DNA from: Ignavibacteriales bacterium
GTDB lineage: Bacteria > Bacteroidota > Ignavibacteria > Ignavibacteriales > Melioribacteraceae
Direction of reading: 5' to 3'
Assembly (NCBI GenBank): GCA_020061355.1
Contig: JAGUYK010000022.1
Span: 1-64,000 of the forward strand
Length of the DNA stretch: 64,000 nt
Part shown: piece after piece, positions 24,691 to 34,567 of the stretch
Position numbering within the stretch: position 1 is the stretch's first letter
Layout of the letters: each line of letters begins with the position of its first letter
Program-made: the position numbers and the translations under genes
Notes under the pieces: generated by a model
Databases searched by the model: none
The model's input: the letters and a program-made list of their open reading frames with translations, nothing else
Told to the model about the DNA's origin: nothing

Positions 24691-27600
24691 CTAATATTTA
24701 TTATCATCTAACTTTTCTTTTAACTGTTCATATTTATATTCTGATCTATTTGAAAATTCCATTATCTTAATATACTCTCCGAATGATTGATCAATCATTT
24801 TCATGATGATTTCTGAATTATAATTTTCATTTTTCATTATCTCTAAACAGTAAAAAGTTATTATCCAGTTAAGCAATTCCTCGAAATTCTCCTTGCTGTA
24901 AAAAGTTTTACCATCATATTCATTAACACCTATAAATAATTTAACATCATTATCATTTAGAATTTCTTTTAAGGTAACTAATTGAACCCGATCCTTTTCA
25001 ATTGGTAAATATTCCGAATTAACTGTTTTTAACTGATCGGCCTTTTCAAAGTCAATTTTTATTTTATCTTCATAATGAACAAGGATATTTAATAATAAGA
25101 ACACTCTGAATATTTCGAATTCACCTTTACCTAACTTCATCAAAATATTCTTAACCGGGGTATCAAGTAAAAGTTTTTCAAAATAATTTGATTTATTAAT
25201 ATTGGATTCAGTTTCAAAAAGATTTTTCATTTGTGAAATTGTTAACCAGAGCAAGAATAAAATTGAATTTTCCTTGTAATTATTATCTTTGCTGAGAACT
25301 AAAATGTGATGAAGCTGATTATTAGCATTTGTTTTAACTGGAATTTCCACTTCCAGCATTCCGTTTAATTTTTCTACACCGGCAATCTCTACTTTTAGTT
25401 GATTTAAAATTTTCTTCGTTTCGATTTTTAAGTCGTAATGTTTCTTGACAGTGTTTAAAAACTTTCCAAATTTCTTTACAAGTAAACTTGTTGAATTATC
25501 ATCCGCACTTTCTTTTTTCAAGAGGACAGATGATTGAATAAAATTCTCTATTGATTCATCATCAAACAAATCTTCAAATGCTTTATGAACCAGTTCAAAT
25601 TTCATTTCTTCAAAAGCCCGTTCAATCGACGGCACACCTTTACCTTTCAATTTACGAGCTAATTTTTCATAATCACCGTTCGCATCATAAACTTCCCTGA
25701 AATTCAAATAGACAGAATATTTGAATCCGCCTAATTCAAGGTAAAACCCTTCAAAAGCTAATTCATGTCCCGACTTCAAATACTCAAGATTGGAAATATG
25801 CTCTCGGAATATATAATAATGCTGTAGGGTTGGATTAATTCCGAGTGCTTCGCTTAAAGTACGCGTCTGCAGTTCTTTTTTCCCGTCAAGGTAATTAACA
25901 AGTTTAGGAGAGGAACGGAAAATTTTTCCCGAAGAAGTTTGGTATTTATTATTATAAAATACTAATGAGTTCTCACCTCTTTCACTATTGACGTAGGCAA
26001 AAACATTTTCGTTAATGTTACCATAGTTATCAATAAAATCGAAGAGCCAGAAGTTTGTAACCTGACTGAAGAGATAGCGCCTTTTCATCAATGGAAAAAT
26101 TTCACTCTTATGGCGATCTATCAACCATTGATTAGGTACTTCGCTATAATATGCACGTTGATATTCCATACCGTACTTTTCTGTATAACCTTCAATCTGA
26201 CCATGAGCAAACATTGGCAAACCGGGGAGCGTAACCATTAATATGCATACACCAAAATATTTATCATCCGTTCCAAACTGTTTAATGGCTGTTTCTTCAT
26301 CCGGATTGCTCATAAAATTCACATATCGTTTTAAGATTTCCGGTTCGAATTCAAGTGTATTTGAGATAAGATCGCGGTACTTAGAATTTTCTTCTTTCAT
26401 CATCATATGCATAAAAGCAGAATTATATACTCTATGCATTCCTAAAGTACGTACGAAGTACCCTTCCATCAGCCAGAATGCCTCTGCAAGCAGAAGTGTT
26501 TCCGGCATTTCGGAATTTATTCTATCTACAACTTCCCTCCAGAATTCTTGAGGAAATAGTTTATCGAATTCTTCCTGAGTCATTGAATAATCTGAACGTG
26601 TAGGTATATCGCCACCTCTGCCGGGAACTGGATACCATAAACGGGAGAAGTGTTTTTTAGCAAGAGTCATTGCAGCATCGAAACGGATGATTGAAAACTT
26701 ACGCGCTACCTCAAATATTTTCTGAATAACTGCTTCACGAACATCAGCGCGTATCAGGTTAAGCTGTGCAGTATCATTCCACGGCATGTTGGTACCGTCG
26801 TTACCATGATAGATATAACGTGCTTCTCCGGTTCGATTATCAACTCTCTGGAATACAACAGCCGCATCGCTTCTACTCCAGTAACCATCTTCTATTCTGA
26901 TTGATACAGTAGGGTCATCCGAAAGATCGGGACCGGAAAAACGGTAGTTTGGGAAAGGTGGATAATGAGATTGAATAAAATAATCTGGTTTCTCAATTAC
27001 CCATTTTGAAAAAATTCCGGTATGGTTAGGGACCATATCACTTGCAAGTCGGATTCCTCTTTTATGCGCACGCTCGTTTAAGTTATTGTAAGCATCCTCC
27101 CCGCCAAGGTCCCATGCTATTTGATAATCGTATAAGGAATATGCAGATGCAACGGCATCGATATTACCTAATATGTGTTTAATCTTTTTTGATGCGCTGC
27201 TCCGCTCCCAGATGCCTATTAACCATAAACCGTTGAATCCCCATTTAGCAAGCAGATCCAGTTCTTCATCAGGAATCTGGTCTAAAGTTTTTATATACCG
27301 ATTATATTTTTTTGAAAGCTGATCAAGCCATACATAACTATTCTTTGCAATCATTACTACTCTCGGCATCCAATCGATATCTTTAGTAAAGTTCTCATTC
27401 TCTTCATAATCTTTCCATGCATCGAGTGCGTAACGGTATCCCGACTTACCGAGTGTTAGAAAATCGGTATTACCCATTCCCTCTTTATATTGAGGAGCGA
27501 ATACAGGAGCACCGCCTCCTCCACCGAAACCTAAAATTATATCTTCTTTTATCAGATCTTTACCGGTTAGAATTCTATTTAATAACTTATCACCCAACAG

Positions 27601-28323
27601 CACTCCCCACTTTTCTCTTATAAAATCGAGTTGTGCTTCTATGTTATCGGGGTTTGTGAGAATCGGGGTTTTAAGAAATGTAAAGAAATCCTGATTATCC
27701 GGACCGAACTTTTTCTCATCCTGAAAAAATAATTCAAGATGTTCCAAAGTCTTCTTGTATGTTTCTTTTTCCGAAAGATAATTTTGATCAAATAATTCCA
27801 AAATATTTTTGTTTGCCGGGTTAATATTGGCAAACGAAAGCAGGATCATTTCTTCAAGTGTAATTTCCATATTCGATCTATCGGCAGTAAAAGAATTTAG
27901 ATAATCGAATGCGCTTGATTGCCCTTTATATACTTCGAGCGGCGGGAACACCTCAATGAAATCAAAAAGTAATTTCCTAACATTTTCTTCACCTAATGAA
28001 GCATTAAGATGTGATAAAGCTTTTTTTATTACTCCGGGATTAACCTGCACTTCGTAAATTCTAAATAGGAAATGATAAATTTCGTCCAGCAATCCTGCAG
28101 CATTTACTTCACCGACTTTAACATGGTCATTAAATAATCTTTTATCGTTAATCCTCTTTACAAAATTCCTGACCGCAATATTGTTATGAAATATTACATT
28201 ACCTGTAATTGAAAATAATTCGTCATCAATCTCATATTTCTTACGGATCTCTTTGGATATATGGAATTCGAATTTAGGAAAACTTTTCAAGTTCCCAATT
28301 ATATGCTTCAAATAAGGGATCAT
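24691..28323 (-). CDS. Large GH13 (alpha-amylase family) enzyme
   Basis: 1210 residues, two to three times a typical alpha-amylase, with no signal peptide, so cytoplasmic. Residues 1-280 are a helical, unassigned N-terminal region ending in a glycine-rich GFGGGGGAPVF linker. The TIM barrel spans about 300-850: region I SDMVPNHTG, region II RFDAAM with nucleophile D549, region III LLLAEAFW with acid/base E614, and region IV FMSNPDEETA with D675. In region IV the usual NHD is NPD, so the conserved histidine is replaced by proline. The last 350 residues are unassigned and mostly helical. Substrate is an alpha-glucan or a related glucoside or phosphate; hydrolase and transferase cannot be told apart by eye. 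It starts a minus-strand unit followed by the sigma-like gene 9 bp downstream. Confidence 0.8.
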   Translation of the reverse strand: MIPYLKHIIGNLKSFPKFEFHISKEIRKKYEIDDELFSITGNVIFHNNIAVRNFVKRINDKRLFNDHVKVGEVNAAGLLDEIYHFLFRIYEVQVNPGVIKKALSHLNASLGEENVRKLLFDFIEVFPPLEVYKGQSSAFDYLNSFTADRSNMEITLEEMILLSFANINPANKNILELFDQNYLSEKETYKKTLEHLELFFQDEKKFGPDNQDFFTFLKTPILTNPDNIEAQLDFIREKWGVLLGDKLLNRILTGKDLIKEDIILGFGGGGGAPVFAPQYKEGMGNTDFLTLGKSGYRYALDAWKDYEENENFTKDIDWMPRVVMIAKNSYVWLDQLSKKYNRYIKTLDQIPDEELDLLAKWGFNGLWLIGIWERSSASKKIKHILGNIDAVASAYSLYDYQIAWDLGGEDAYNNLNERAHKRGIRLASDMVPNHTGIFSKWVIEKPDYFIQSHYPPFPNYRFSGPDLSDDPTVSIRIEDGYWSRSDAAVVFQRVDNRTGEARYIYHGNDGTNMPWNDTAQLNLIRADVREAVIQKIFEVARKFSIIRFDAAMTLAKKHFSRLWYPVPGRGGDIPTRSDYSMTQEEFDKLFPQEFWREVVDRINSEMPETLLLAEAFWLMEGYFVRTLGMHRVYNSAFMHMMMKEENSKYRDLISNTLEFEPEILKRYVNFMSNPDEETAIKQFGTDDKYFGVCILMVTLPGLPMFAHGQIEGYTEKYGMEYQRAYYSEVPNQWLIDRHKSEIFPLMKRRYLFSQVTNFWLFDFIDNYGNINENVFAYVNSERGENSLVFYNNKYQTSSGKIFRSSPKLVNYLDGKKELQTRTLSEALGINPTLQHYYIFREHISNLEYLKSGHELAFEGFYLELGGFKYSVYLNFREVYDANGDYEKLARKLKGKGVPSIERAFEEMKFELVHKAFEDLFDDESIENFIQSSVLLKKESADDNSTSLLVKKFGKFLNTVKKHYDLKIETKKILNQLKVEIAGVEKLNGMLEVEIPVKTNANNQLHHILVLSKDNNYKENSILFLLWLTISQMKNLFETESNINKSNYFEKLLLDTPVKNILMKLGKGEFEIFRVFLLLNILVHYEDKIKIDFEKADQLKTVNSEYLPIEKDRVQLVTLKEILNDNDVKLFIGVNEYDGKTFYSKENFEELLNWIITFYCLEIMKNENYNSEIIMKMIDQSFGEYIKIMEFSNRSEYKYEQLKEKLDDNKY

Positions 28324-28472
28324 TCTACCTTGCAGATAAAATATTTAAATTATTCTGATAGCCAATATAAGTAATATCGTTGTATCAATAAACTTTACTT
28401 ATTGAAAATGAATTCCGAATAAAAAAACTCGCAAATTATCTTTCCAAAAAAAATACCGGTAAATATTCCAAA

Positions 28473-28503
28473 TTGTTATTCGTTCCCTATTCTCGTATAT
28501 TTT
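28473..28503 (+). promoter_or_regulatory. Candidate mutS promoter
   Basis: TTG (28473-28475), exactly 20 bases, then TATATTTT (28496-28503). This matches the Bacteroidota promoter pattern TTG-N19/20-TAnnTTTG with one difference in the last base. The predicted start of transcription falls about 15 bases before the mutS ATG at 28527. The same 20-base spacing occurs upstream of gap and the Crp gene. Confidence 0.45.
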
Positions 28504-28526
28504 TAACCCAAATTTTATAAAAGGTT

Positions 28527-31142
28527 ATGTCTGTAACACCATTAATGGCACAATACTCCCGGATAAAGGAAAATTATCCTGATACTATTCTTCTTTTCCG
28601 GATGGGAGATTTCTTTGAAACGTTCGAAGAAGATGCAAAGATAGCATCAAAAGTGCTTGGAATTACTTTAACCAAACGGGCCAACGGTGCAGCAGAAGAC
28701 GTTCCTCTCGCCGGTTTCCCCCATCATGCAATAGATAGTTATTTACCAAAATTAGTACGAGCCGGCTATCGTGTTGCTGTTTGTGAACAGCTTGAAGATC
28801 CAAAACTTGCTAAGGGAATCGTCAAAAGAGATGTCATAGAGGTAGTAACACCCGGTGTTTCGTTTAATGACAAACTTCTCGATCATAAAAAAAATAATTA
28901 CCTCCTTTCAATCTATTTAGAGGATGAAACTGTTGGACTCGCATTCAGTGATATTTCGACCGGGGAGTTTCAAACATTTCAGGTTGCAAGAAATGAATTG
29001 AATCAACAGATCGGTTCGATTAATCCTTCAGAAATTCTGATTCCGAAAAAGTATAAGAACGAGTTAGAACCAATCATTCAAAAGTTTGCTCCAAATTCAA
29101 GAATAACCAAGATTGACGATTGGATCTATAATTTCGATTATGCATCTGAACTTTTAATGAATCATTTCAACACAAAAACATTAAAAGGATTCGGAATAGA
29201 GGGATTGCATTCAGCAATTTGTTCTGCCGGTGCTGTGCTTAATTATTTACGTGAAACTCAGAAAGCAAATCTACCGCACATAAATAAAATTTTGCGTTAC
29301 AATCCATCCGATTATATGCTGCTCGATTTTTCAACTAAGCGCAATCTTGAAATAACATTTTCAATGAATGAGGGTGATAGAGTAGGAACTCTAATCTCAA
29401 TTCTCGATAAAACAGAAACCGCTATGGGCGGAAGAATGCTTAAGAAATGGGTCTCTGCACCTTTAAAAAAATTAGAACAGATCCTTAAACGTCAGGAATC
29501 TGTTGAAGAATTTTTTACTAATAAAACACTCAGAAAAAATTTACAGAATGAACTAAGTGAAATTGGAGATCTCGAAAGATTGACTTCCAAAATTTGTACA
29601 GGAAGAGCAAATCCGAGAGAGATGATAAATCTGAAAACATCATTAAAGAAAATTCCGCTTATAAAACAGCTATTGGATTTAACAAAAGTTGAAACACTCC
29701 AGGTAATAAATCAGAAATTATACACTCTTGATTGGTTAATCGAAAAAATTGAGTTAGCAATCACCGATGATCCCCCTTTAGCACTTTCCGATGGCGGAGT
29801 TATTCGTAAAGGTTATAACCCTGAACTGGATGAAATTAGAGGTCTATCTTCAAATGCAAAAGATTGGATCGCAAATTTGCAAAAGACTGAACGCGAGAGG
29901 ACAAAAATTTCATCGCTCAAAGTAAGTTATAATAAAGTGTTTGGTTATTACATTGAAATTAGTCATGCAAATAAGGATAAAGTTCCGGACGATTATATTA
30001 GGAAACAGACGCTTGTAAATAGCGAACGTTTTATCACACCCGATTTAAAAGAGTACGAAGATAAAATATTAAATGCCGAAGAGAAGATTGCAAAACTTGA
30101 ATTTGAATTGTATGATCAGATTAGAAACAGCGCTGCAACCGCCTCTAATGAGATTCAGGGTAATGCGCAATTAATTGCAATGCTCGATTGCTACTTATCC
30201 CTTGCAGAAGCTGCGGATGAGAATAAATATATTAGACCAATTCTTAATGAATCGGATTCTATTGAGATTATTGATGGGCGCCATCCGGTAGTTGAGAGAA
30301 TTTTACCTCCCGGAGAAAAGTATACCCCTAACAGTACAAAACTTTCATCATCGGAAGATCAGATAATTATTTTAACCGGACCGAATATGGCTGGTAAATC
30401 GGTCTATTTGCGCCAGGTCGGTCTGATAGTTTTAATGGCACAGATCGGCTCATTTGTCCCGGCAAAAGAAGCACACATTGGTTTGGTGGATAGAATTTTT
30501 ACGCGTGTCGGTGCCAGTGATAACATATCTTCAGGCGAAAGTACATTTCTCGTTGAAATGCAGGAAGCTGCTAACATTATCAATAACGCAACAAGTAAAA
30601 GTCTTATTCTGCTCGATGAGATAGGACGGGGTACAAGTACATTTGACGGGATTTCAATTGCATGGTCAATAACAGAATACTTACACGAGAATACTAACCT
30701 GAACGCCAAAACGCTTTTTGCGACGCATTATCATGAATTAAATGAAATGGCAGAACTTTTTCCGCGTATAAAAAATTATAAAGTAGAAGTACGCGAATAT
30801 GGGGACAAAGTAATTTTCTTACATAAAGTAACTCCTGGCGGTGCCGACCATAGTTATGGTATTCAGGTAGCACAAATGGCTGGTTTGCCACAGTTTGTTA
30901 CCTCGCGTGCAAAAGAAGTGCTGGCTAATCTTGAAAGTAAAGAATTAACTCCGTATGAAGTAAAGAAAGCAAAACTTGCTAAACTTAAAAACCAGGATAA
31001 TTTACAGATTAGTTTGTTCGAGATGAAAGATGATTCACTGAGAAAAGAGATTTCGGATATTCCAATTGATGAGCTAACACCGCTTCAAGCATTGAATAAA
31101 CTTAACGAATTGAAAAGGAAATTAGATGAGAAAAAAGATTAA
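28527..31142 (+). CDS. mutS: DNA mismatch repair protein MutS
   Basis: An 871-residue mismatch-recognition ATPase that binds base mismatches and small loops and recruits MutL. Domain I begins MSVTPLMAQYSRIKENYPD and carries the FRMGDFFETF motif (Phe-x-Glu region that inserts at the mismatch, F30-E32). The C-terminal ATPase shows Walker A GPNMAGKSVYLRQVG near 618, the STFLVEM signature, Walker B LILLDEIGRGTSTFDG and the ATHYHEL switch. Length and domain order are those of MutS1. A short overlapping gene follows (DUF1684 lipoprotein, 17 bp overlap). An AAAAGG lies just upstream of the ATG, closer than usual. Confidence 0.96.
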   Translation: MSVTPLMAQYSRIKENYPDTILLFRMGDFFETFEEDAKIASKVLGITLTKRANGAAEDVPLAGFPHHAIDSYLPKLVRAGYRVAVCEQLEDPKLAKGIVKRDVIEVVTPGVSFNDKLLDHKKNNYLLSIYLEDETVGLAFSDISTGEFQTFQVARNELNQQIGSINPSEILIPKKYKNELEPIIQKFAPNSRITKIDDWIYNFDYASELLMNHFNTKTLKGFGIEGLHSAICSAGAVLNYLRETQKANLPHINKILRYNPSDYMLLDFSTKRNLEITFSMNEGDRVGTLISILDKTETAMGGRMLKKWVSAPLKKLEQILKRQESVEEFFTNKTLRKNLQNELSEIGDLERLTSKICTGRANPREMINLKTSLKKIPLIKQLLDLTKVETLQVINQKLYTLDWLIEKIELAITDDPPLALSDGGVIRKGYNPELDEIRGLSSNAKDWIANLQKTERERTKISSLKVSYNKVFGYYIEISHANKDKVPDDYIRKQTLVNSERFITPDLKEYEDKILNAEEKIAKLEFELYDQIRNSAATASNEIQGNAQLIAMLDCYLSLAEAADENKYIRPILNESDSIEIIDGRHPVVERILPPGEKYTPNSTKLSSSEDQIIILTGPNMAGKSVYLRQVGLIVLMAQIGSFVPAKEAHIGLVDRIFTRVGASDNISSGESTFLVEMQEAANIINNATSKSLILLDEIGRGTSTFDGISIAWSITEYLHENTNLNAKTLFATHYHELNEMAELFPRIKNYKVEVREYGDKVIFLHKVTPGGADHSYGIQVAQMAGLPQFVTSRAKEVLANLESKELTPYEVKKAKLAKLKNQDNLQISLFEMKDDSLRKEISDIPIDELTPLQALNKLNELKRKLDEKKD

Positions 31143-31785
31143 TAAAATGATTTCATTATCTGCGGGAATCGGCTTAATCCGTATCAGCCGCGTTCTATTG
31201 TTAATAATTCTCTTTGTTGGCTGCGGTAAGAATTATTCACCCGAACAGAAAGCTTATATTTCAAAAATCGAAGAAGAGCGGAAAGAAAAAAATGAATGGA
31301 TGAAAAATGATTCGAATTCACCTTTCAATTTCAAAGGTAAAGTTGAATTTTACGATCTCAAATATTTTGATGTCGATCCCGATTTTGTTTTTAAGAGCAA
31401 ACTATATGAATACGGGTCAAAGGATACTGTGATAATCTTTGGAACCAAGGGTGAAGAAAGAAAAACTGTAAGGTTTGGCTATGTAAAATTTACTTATGAA
31501 GAGAAGGAACATAAAATCAATGTTTATCAGGGGACTACACGAACCGGTGAAAACTATTATTCGATTTGGTTTACAGATTTAACAACTAACAAAGAATCCT
31601 ACGGAGTTGGAAGATATATTGATTTCGAAAAACAAACTGATCCTGAACATATTTATGAGATCGATTTCAATTTAGCATACAACCCATATTGTGCTTACAG
31701 TCCGGATTACTCATGTGCGATCCCAACAAAGGATGATTTCATATCAATAGCTATTAAAGCGGGTGAGAAAAAATTTCATGATTAA
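31126..31785 (+). CDS. DUF1684 lipoprotein
   Basis: 219 residues overlapping the end of mutS by 17 bp. A long N-terminal basic region precedes a hydrophobic core VLLLIILFVG and lipobox C33 (FVG-C-GK), so this is a membrane-anchored lipoprotein. The rest is the DUF1684 domain: EERKEKNEWMKNDSNSPF near 44, VRFGYVKF, and the diagnostic C-terminal FNLAYNPYCAYSPDYSC with AIKAGEKKF. DUF1684 proteins are widespread in Bacteroidota and have no proven activity. The coupling with mutS is probably positional only. ATG codons at 31126 and 31147 could both serve as start; the later one still leaves a complete signal. Confidence 0.8.
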   Translation: MRKKINKMISLSAGIGLIRISRVLLLIILFVGCGKNYSPEQKAYISKIEEERKEKNEWMKNDSNSPFNFKGKVEFYDLKYFDVDPDFVFKSKLYEYGSKDTVIIFGTKGEERKTVRFGYVKFTYEEKEHKINVYQGTTRTGENYYSIWFTDLTTNKESYGVGRYIDFEKQTDPEHIYEIDFNLAYNPYCAYSPDYSCAIPTKDDFISIAIKAGEKKFHD

Positions 31786-31802
31786 AAATTGCGGAGAATA
31801 AA

Positions 31803-32816
31803 TTGGTTATTATTTTAGAAAAAAACGCTTCAGAATCACAGATTGAAAATGTCATCAAGCATCTTGAAGATTATGGATTCCAGGTTCATAAATCGACCGG
31901 AGTTGAGAGAACAATCCTCGGTGCTATTGGAGTTCAACCAAATTTTGATACACGTAAAGTAAGTATCCTTGACGGTGTTTCAGAAGTTTATCGTATCACT
32001 ACTCCTTACAAACTTGCAGGCAGAAGTTTTCATGAAGAAGATACAATAATAAAAATTAATGATGTTGAGATCGGAGGGAATAAGGTTGTTTTAATTGCCG
32101 GGCCCTGTTCAATTGAAAGTGAAGAACAAATCTTTAGGATGGCAAAAGTTGTTTCGGAATCGGGAGGGAAAATACTTAGAGGCGGTGCTTTTAAACCGAG
32201 GACTTCCCCTTATTCGTTTCAAGGATTAGGTGAAGATGGATTAAAAATGATTCGTGCTGCCGCTGATAAATATAATTTATTAGTAATTACTGAGGTTATG
32301 CAAATAGATCATATCGAGTTGATGGATCAATATGTCGATATCTTTCAGGTCGGCGCACGCAACATGCAGAACTTCTCCCTCATCAAAGAACTTGGTAAAG
32401 CAACTAAACCTGTTATGCTAAAGCGTGGCATTGCAGCAACTATTGAAGAATTGCTGATGTCAGCTGAATATATTCTTTCAAGCGGCAACAAAAATGTTTT
32501 CCTTTGTGAACGCGGCATTAGAACCTTTGAGCAATACACAAGAAATACATTCGACCTATCTGCAATTCCTGTTGTTCATAAAAAAAGTCATCTGCCAATT
32601 ATTGGCGATCCTTCGCATGCAACAGGATTACGAGATCAGGTGCCTCCAATGGCGCGCGCTGCAGTTGCAGCCGGTGCAGACGGACTTATGATCGAAATAC
32701 ACGACGACCCGGAGAATGCTCTATCCGATGGACCACAGGCACTTCTACCTAATACATTTATTAAACTTGTTGAGGAACTTCGACTAATCGCTCATGCTAT
32801 TGGCAGGACTTTATAA
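31803..32816 (+). CDS. aroF: 3-deoxy-7-phosphoheptulonate synthase (DAHP synthase, type I-beta)
   Basis: A 337-residue cytoplasmic enzyme that condenses phosphoenolpyruvate and erythrose-4-phosphate as the first step of aromatic amino acid synthesis. An N-terminal ferredoxin-like regulatory domain (about 1-70, MVIILEKNASESQIENV) precedes the catalytic barrel. Barrel motifs are VVLIAGPCSIESEEQ near 95, LRGGAFKPRTSPYSFQG near 125, VGARNMQN and PIIGDPSHATG near 265. The start codon is TTG at 31803 with GGAG upstream. It is followed three bases later by the prephenate dehydrogenase gene, forming an aromatic pair. The regulatory domain suggests feedback control by tyrosine or phenylalanine, as in Thermotoga. 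Confidence 0.94.
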   Translation: MVIILEKNASESQIENVIKHLEDYGFQVHKSTGVERTILGAIGVQPNFDTRKVSILDGVSEVYRITTPYKLAGRSFHEEDTIIKINDVEIGGNKVVLIAGPCSIESEEQIFRMAKVVSESGGKILRGGAFKPRTSPYSFQGLGEDGLKMIRAAADKYNLLVITEVMQIDHIELMDQYVDIFQVGARNMQNFSLIKELGKATKPVMLKRGIAATIEELLMSAEYILSSGNKNVFLCERGIRTFEQYTRNTFDLSAIPVVHKKSHLPIIGDPSHATGLRDQVPPMARAAVAAGADGLMIEIHDDPENALSDGPQALLPNTFIKLVEELRLIAHAIGRTL

Positions 32817-32819
32817 CAA

Positions 32820-33896
32820 GTGATTAATAAAATTTCCATAATCGGTTTGGGGTTGATCGGTGGTTCTATTGCTAAGTCTCTGAAGAATACAAATCCGGAT
32901 TTTTACATATCAGCTTATGATAAATCCGAAGTACTTGAAAAAGCATTATCTGATAAAACTATAGATCATAAATTAGAATCACCTGAGCAATCCTTACAAT
33001 CAGATTTAATCTTCCTTTGCCTTCCGGTGGATGAATCACTAAAAACATTTGAAGATTTGATTCCGAAATTAAGAGAAGATCAAATTATTACCGATGTATG
33101 CGGTGTGAAATCGATCTTTCAGGATTTGTGGAATCGAAGTGATTCGAAAGGAATTTATATAGGCGGACATCCTATGACGGGCAAAGAATCGAGCGGATAT
33201 AAAAATTCCGATCCGACATTATTCGAAAACTCGGTTTACATATTAACTGATACTGAATCGAAAAATCAAAAGATAAATCCGCTGATAGAAATTATAAGTA
33301 AGCTTGGTGCACGCGTTACATTTCTTAATCCTAAAGTTCATGACATTGTAATTGCGTCAGTCAGCCATCTGCCGCAACTAATAGCTGTATCACTCATAAA
33401 TTCAGCAAGTCTTAAAGAAAACGATATTAACTTTTTCGATTTTGCCGCCGGCGGGTTCCGTGACATGACAAGAATTGCCTCAAGCGATTTCGAAATCTGG
33501 AAATCTGTTCTTCAGCATAACAGTAAAAACATTATCTATGCTATGGATAACTTCATTAATGATCTTCAAAACATGAAGAAGCTAATCACATCCGGTAAAT
33601 CAAATTCAGTATTAGAAAACTTTGAAAGTGCCAGAGTTAAACGTGATGAGATCCCGCGCAACACAAAAGGATTTATTACTTCACTGTTTGATATTTTTGT
33701 TTATGTTAAGGATGAACCCGGAGTATTGGCAAAATTAACATCACTCCTTTATGAGAATGGAATGAACATTAAAGATATTGAACTATTGAAAGTTCGCGAA
33801 GGTACCGGGGGAACATTCAGAGTTGCATTTGAAAATGAGGATGTTTCAATAAGTGCAAAAAATATATTGATCTCGGCCGGATTCATTGTAAACTAA
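32820..33896 (+). CDS. tyrA: Prephenate dehydrogenase with C-terminal ACT domain
   Basis: 358 residues. It oxidatively decarboxylates prephenate to 4-hydroxyphenylpyruvate for tyrosine synthesis. It begins MINKISIIGLGLIGGSIAKSL (NAD-binding GLGLIGGS at 9-16). The active-site segment GGHPMTGKESSGY near 118 holds the catalytic histidine, with ASVSHLPQLIAVSL near 180. The last 75 residues form an ACT domain (VYVKDEPGVLAKLTSLLYENGMNIKDIE), which normally senses tyrosine. The start codon is GTG at 32820, three bases after the DAHP synthase stop, so they are co-translated. No chorismate mutase is fused or visible in the window. Confidence 0.93.
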   Translation: MINKISIIGLGLIGGSIAKSLKNTNPDFYISAYDKSEVLEKALSDKTIDHKLESPEQSLQSDLIFLCLPVDESLKTFEDLIPKLREDQIITDVCGVKSIFQDLWNRSDSKGIYIGGHPMTGKESSGYKNSDPTLFENSVYILTDTESKNQKINPLIEIISKLGARVTFLNPKVHDIVIASVSHLPQLIAVSLINSASLKENDINFFDFAAGGFRDMTRIASSDFEIWKSVLQHNSKNIIYAMDNFINDLQNMKKLITSGKSNSVLENFESARVKRDEIPRNTKGFITSLFDIFVYVKDEPGVLAKLTSLLYENGMNIKDIELLKVREGTGGTFRVAFENEDVSISAKNILISAGFIVN

Positions 33897-33965
33897 AGAG
33901 AATAGTAAAAATCCAACCTAATTATTATTTTTACGCCGCAATTTTTTAATTCATGGAGATAATTT

Positions 33966-34529
33966 ATGGCTACAACTTCCGATTTCAGATCCGGAATGGT
34001 AATAAGATGGAATAATGAATTATGGTCAATTGTTGAATTTCAGCATGTGAATCCCGGCAACTGGCGTGCATTCGTTCGAACAAAACTGAAAAATATGAGA
34101 ACCGGTAAAGTAGTAGAAAATAGATTCCGATCCGGTGAGGCAGTTGATGACGTTAGAGTAGAAAGACATCAATACCAGTATTTGTATCGTGATGGAGCCG
34201 ATTTCGTATGTATGCATAATGAAACTTATGAACAGATAAATATTTCACCGGATATTATTGGAGATGGACAGCAATTCCTAAAAGAAAATATAAACATCGA
34301 CTTGTTGATGGATGGATCTCAAATAGTTGCAATCGAACTTCCGCTTTTTATTAATCTGCGAGTAGTTTATACCGAACCCGGAGTAAAAGGTGATACAGCG
34401 ACAAATACACTCAAGCCAGCTAAACTCGAAACAGGCGCTACCGTCTACGTTCCCCTATTCGTTAATGAAAGTGACCAATTAAAAATTGATACACGAACCG
34501 GAAATTATGTTGAAAGGGTTAAAGAGTAA
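33966..34529 (+). CDS. efp: Elongation factor P
   Basis: 187 residues, the normal EF-P length. The KOW-like N-terminal domain (GMVIRWNNELWSIVEFQH) is followed by two OB-fold domains, with SDQLKIDTRTGNYVERVKE closing the third. EF-P relieves ribosome stalling at polyproline. The tip of the functional loop reads HVNPGNWRAFVRTKL, so the residue in the place of E. coli K34, which carries the beta-lysyl modification, is Asn32 here. The factor is therefore probably unmodified at that site or modified differently. Start ATG 33966 has TGGAGA upstream. It is a separate gene about 70 bp after tyrA and lies tail-to-tail with the giant Fn3 gene. Confidence 0.93.
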   Translation: MATTSDFRSGMVIRWNNELWSIVEFQHVNPGNWRAFVRTKLKNMRTGKVVENRFRSGEAVDDVRVERHQYQYLYRDGADFVCMHNETYEQINISPDIIGDGQQFLKENINIDLLMDGSQIVAIELPLFINLRVVYTEPGVKGDTATNTLKPAKLETGATVYVPLFVNESDQLKIDTRTGNYVERVKE

Positions 34530-34567
34530 ATTCCACATCCATGAACTTAAATAACAAATATTATCCT

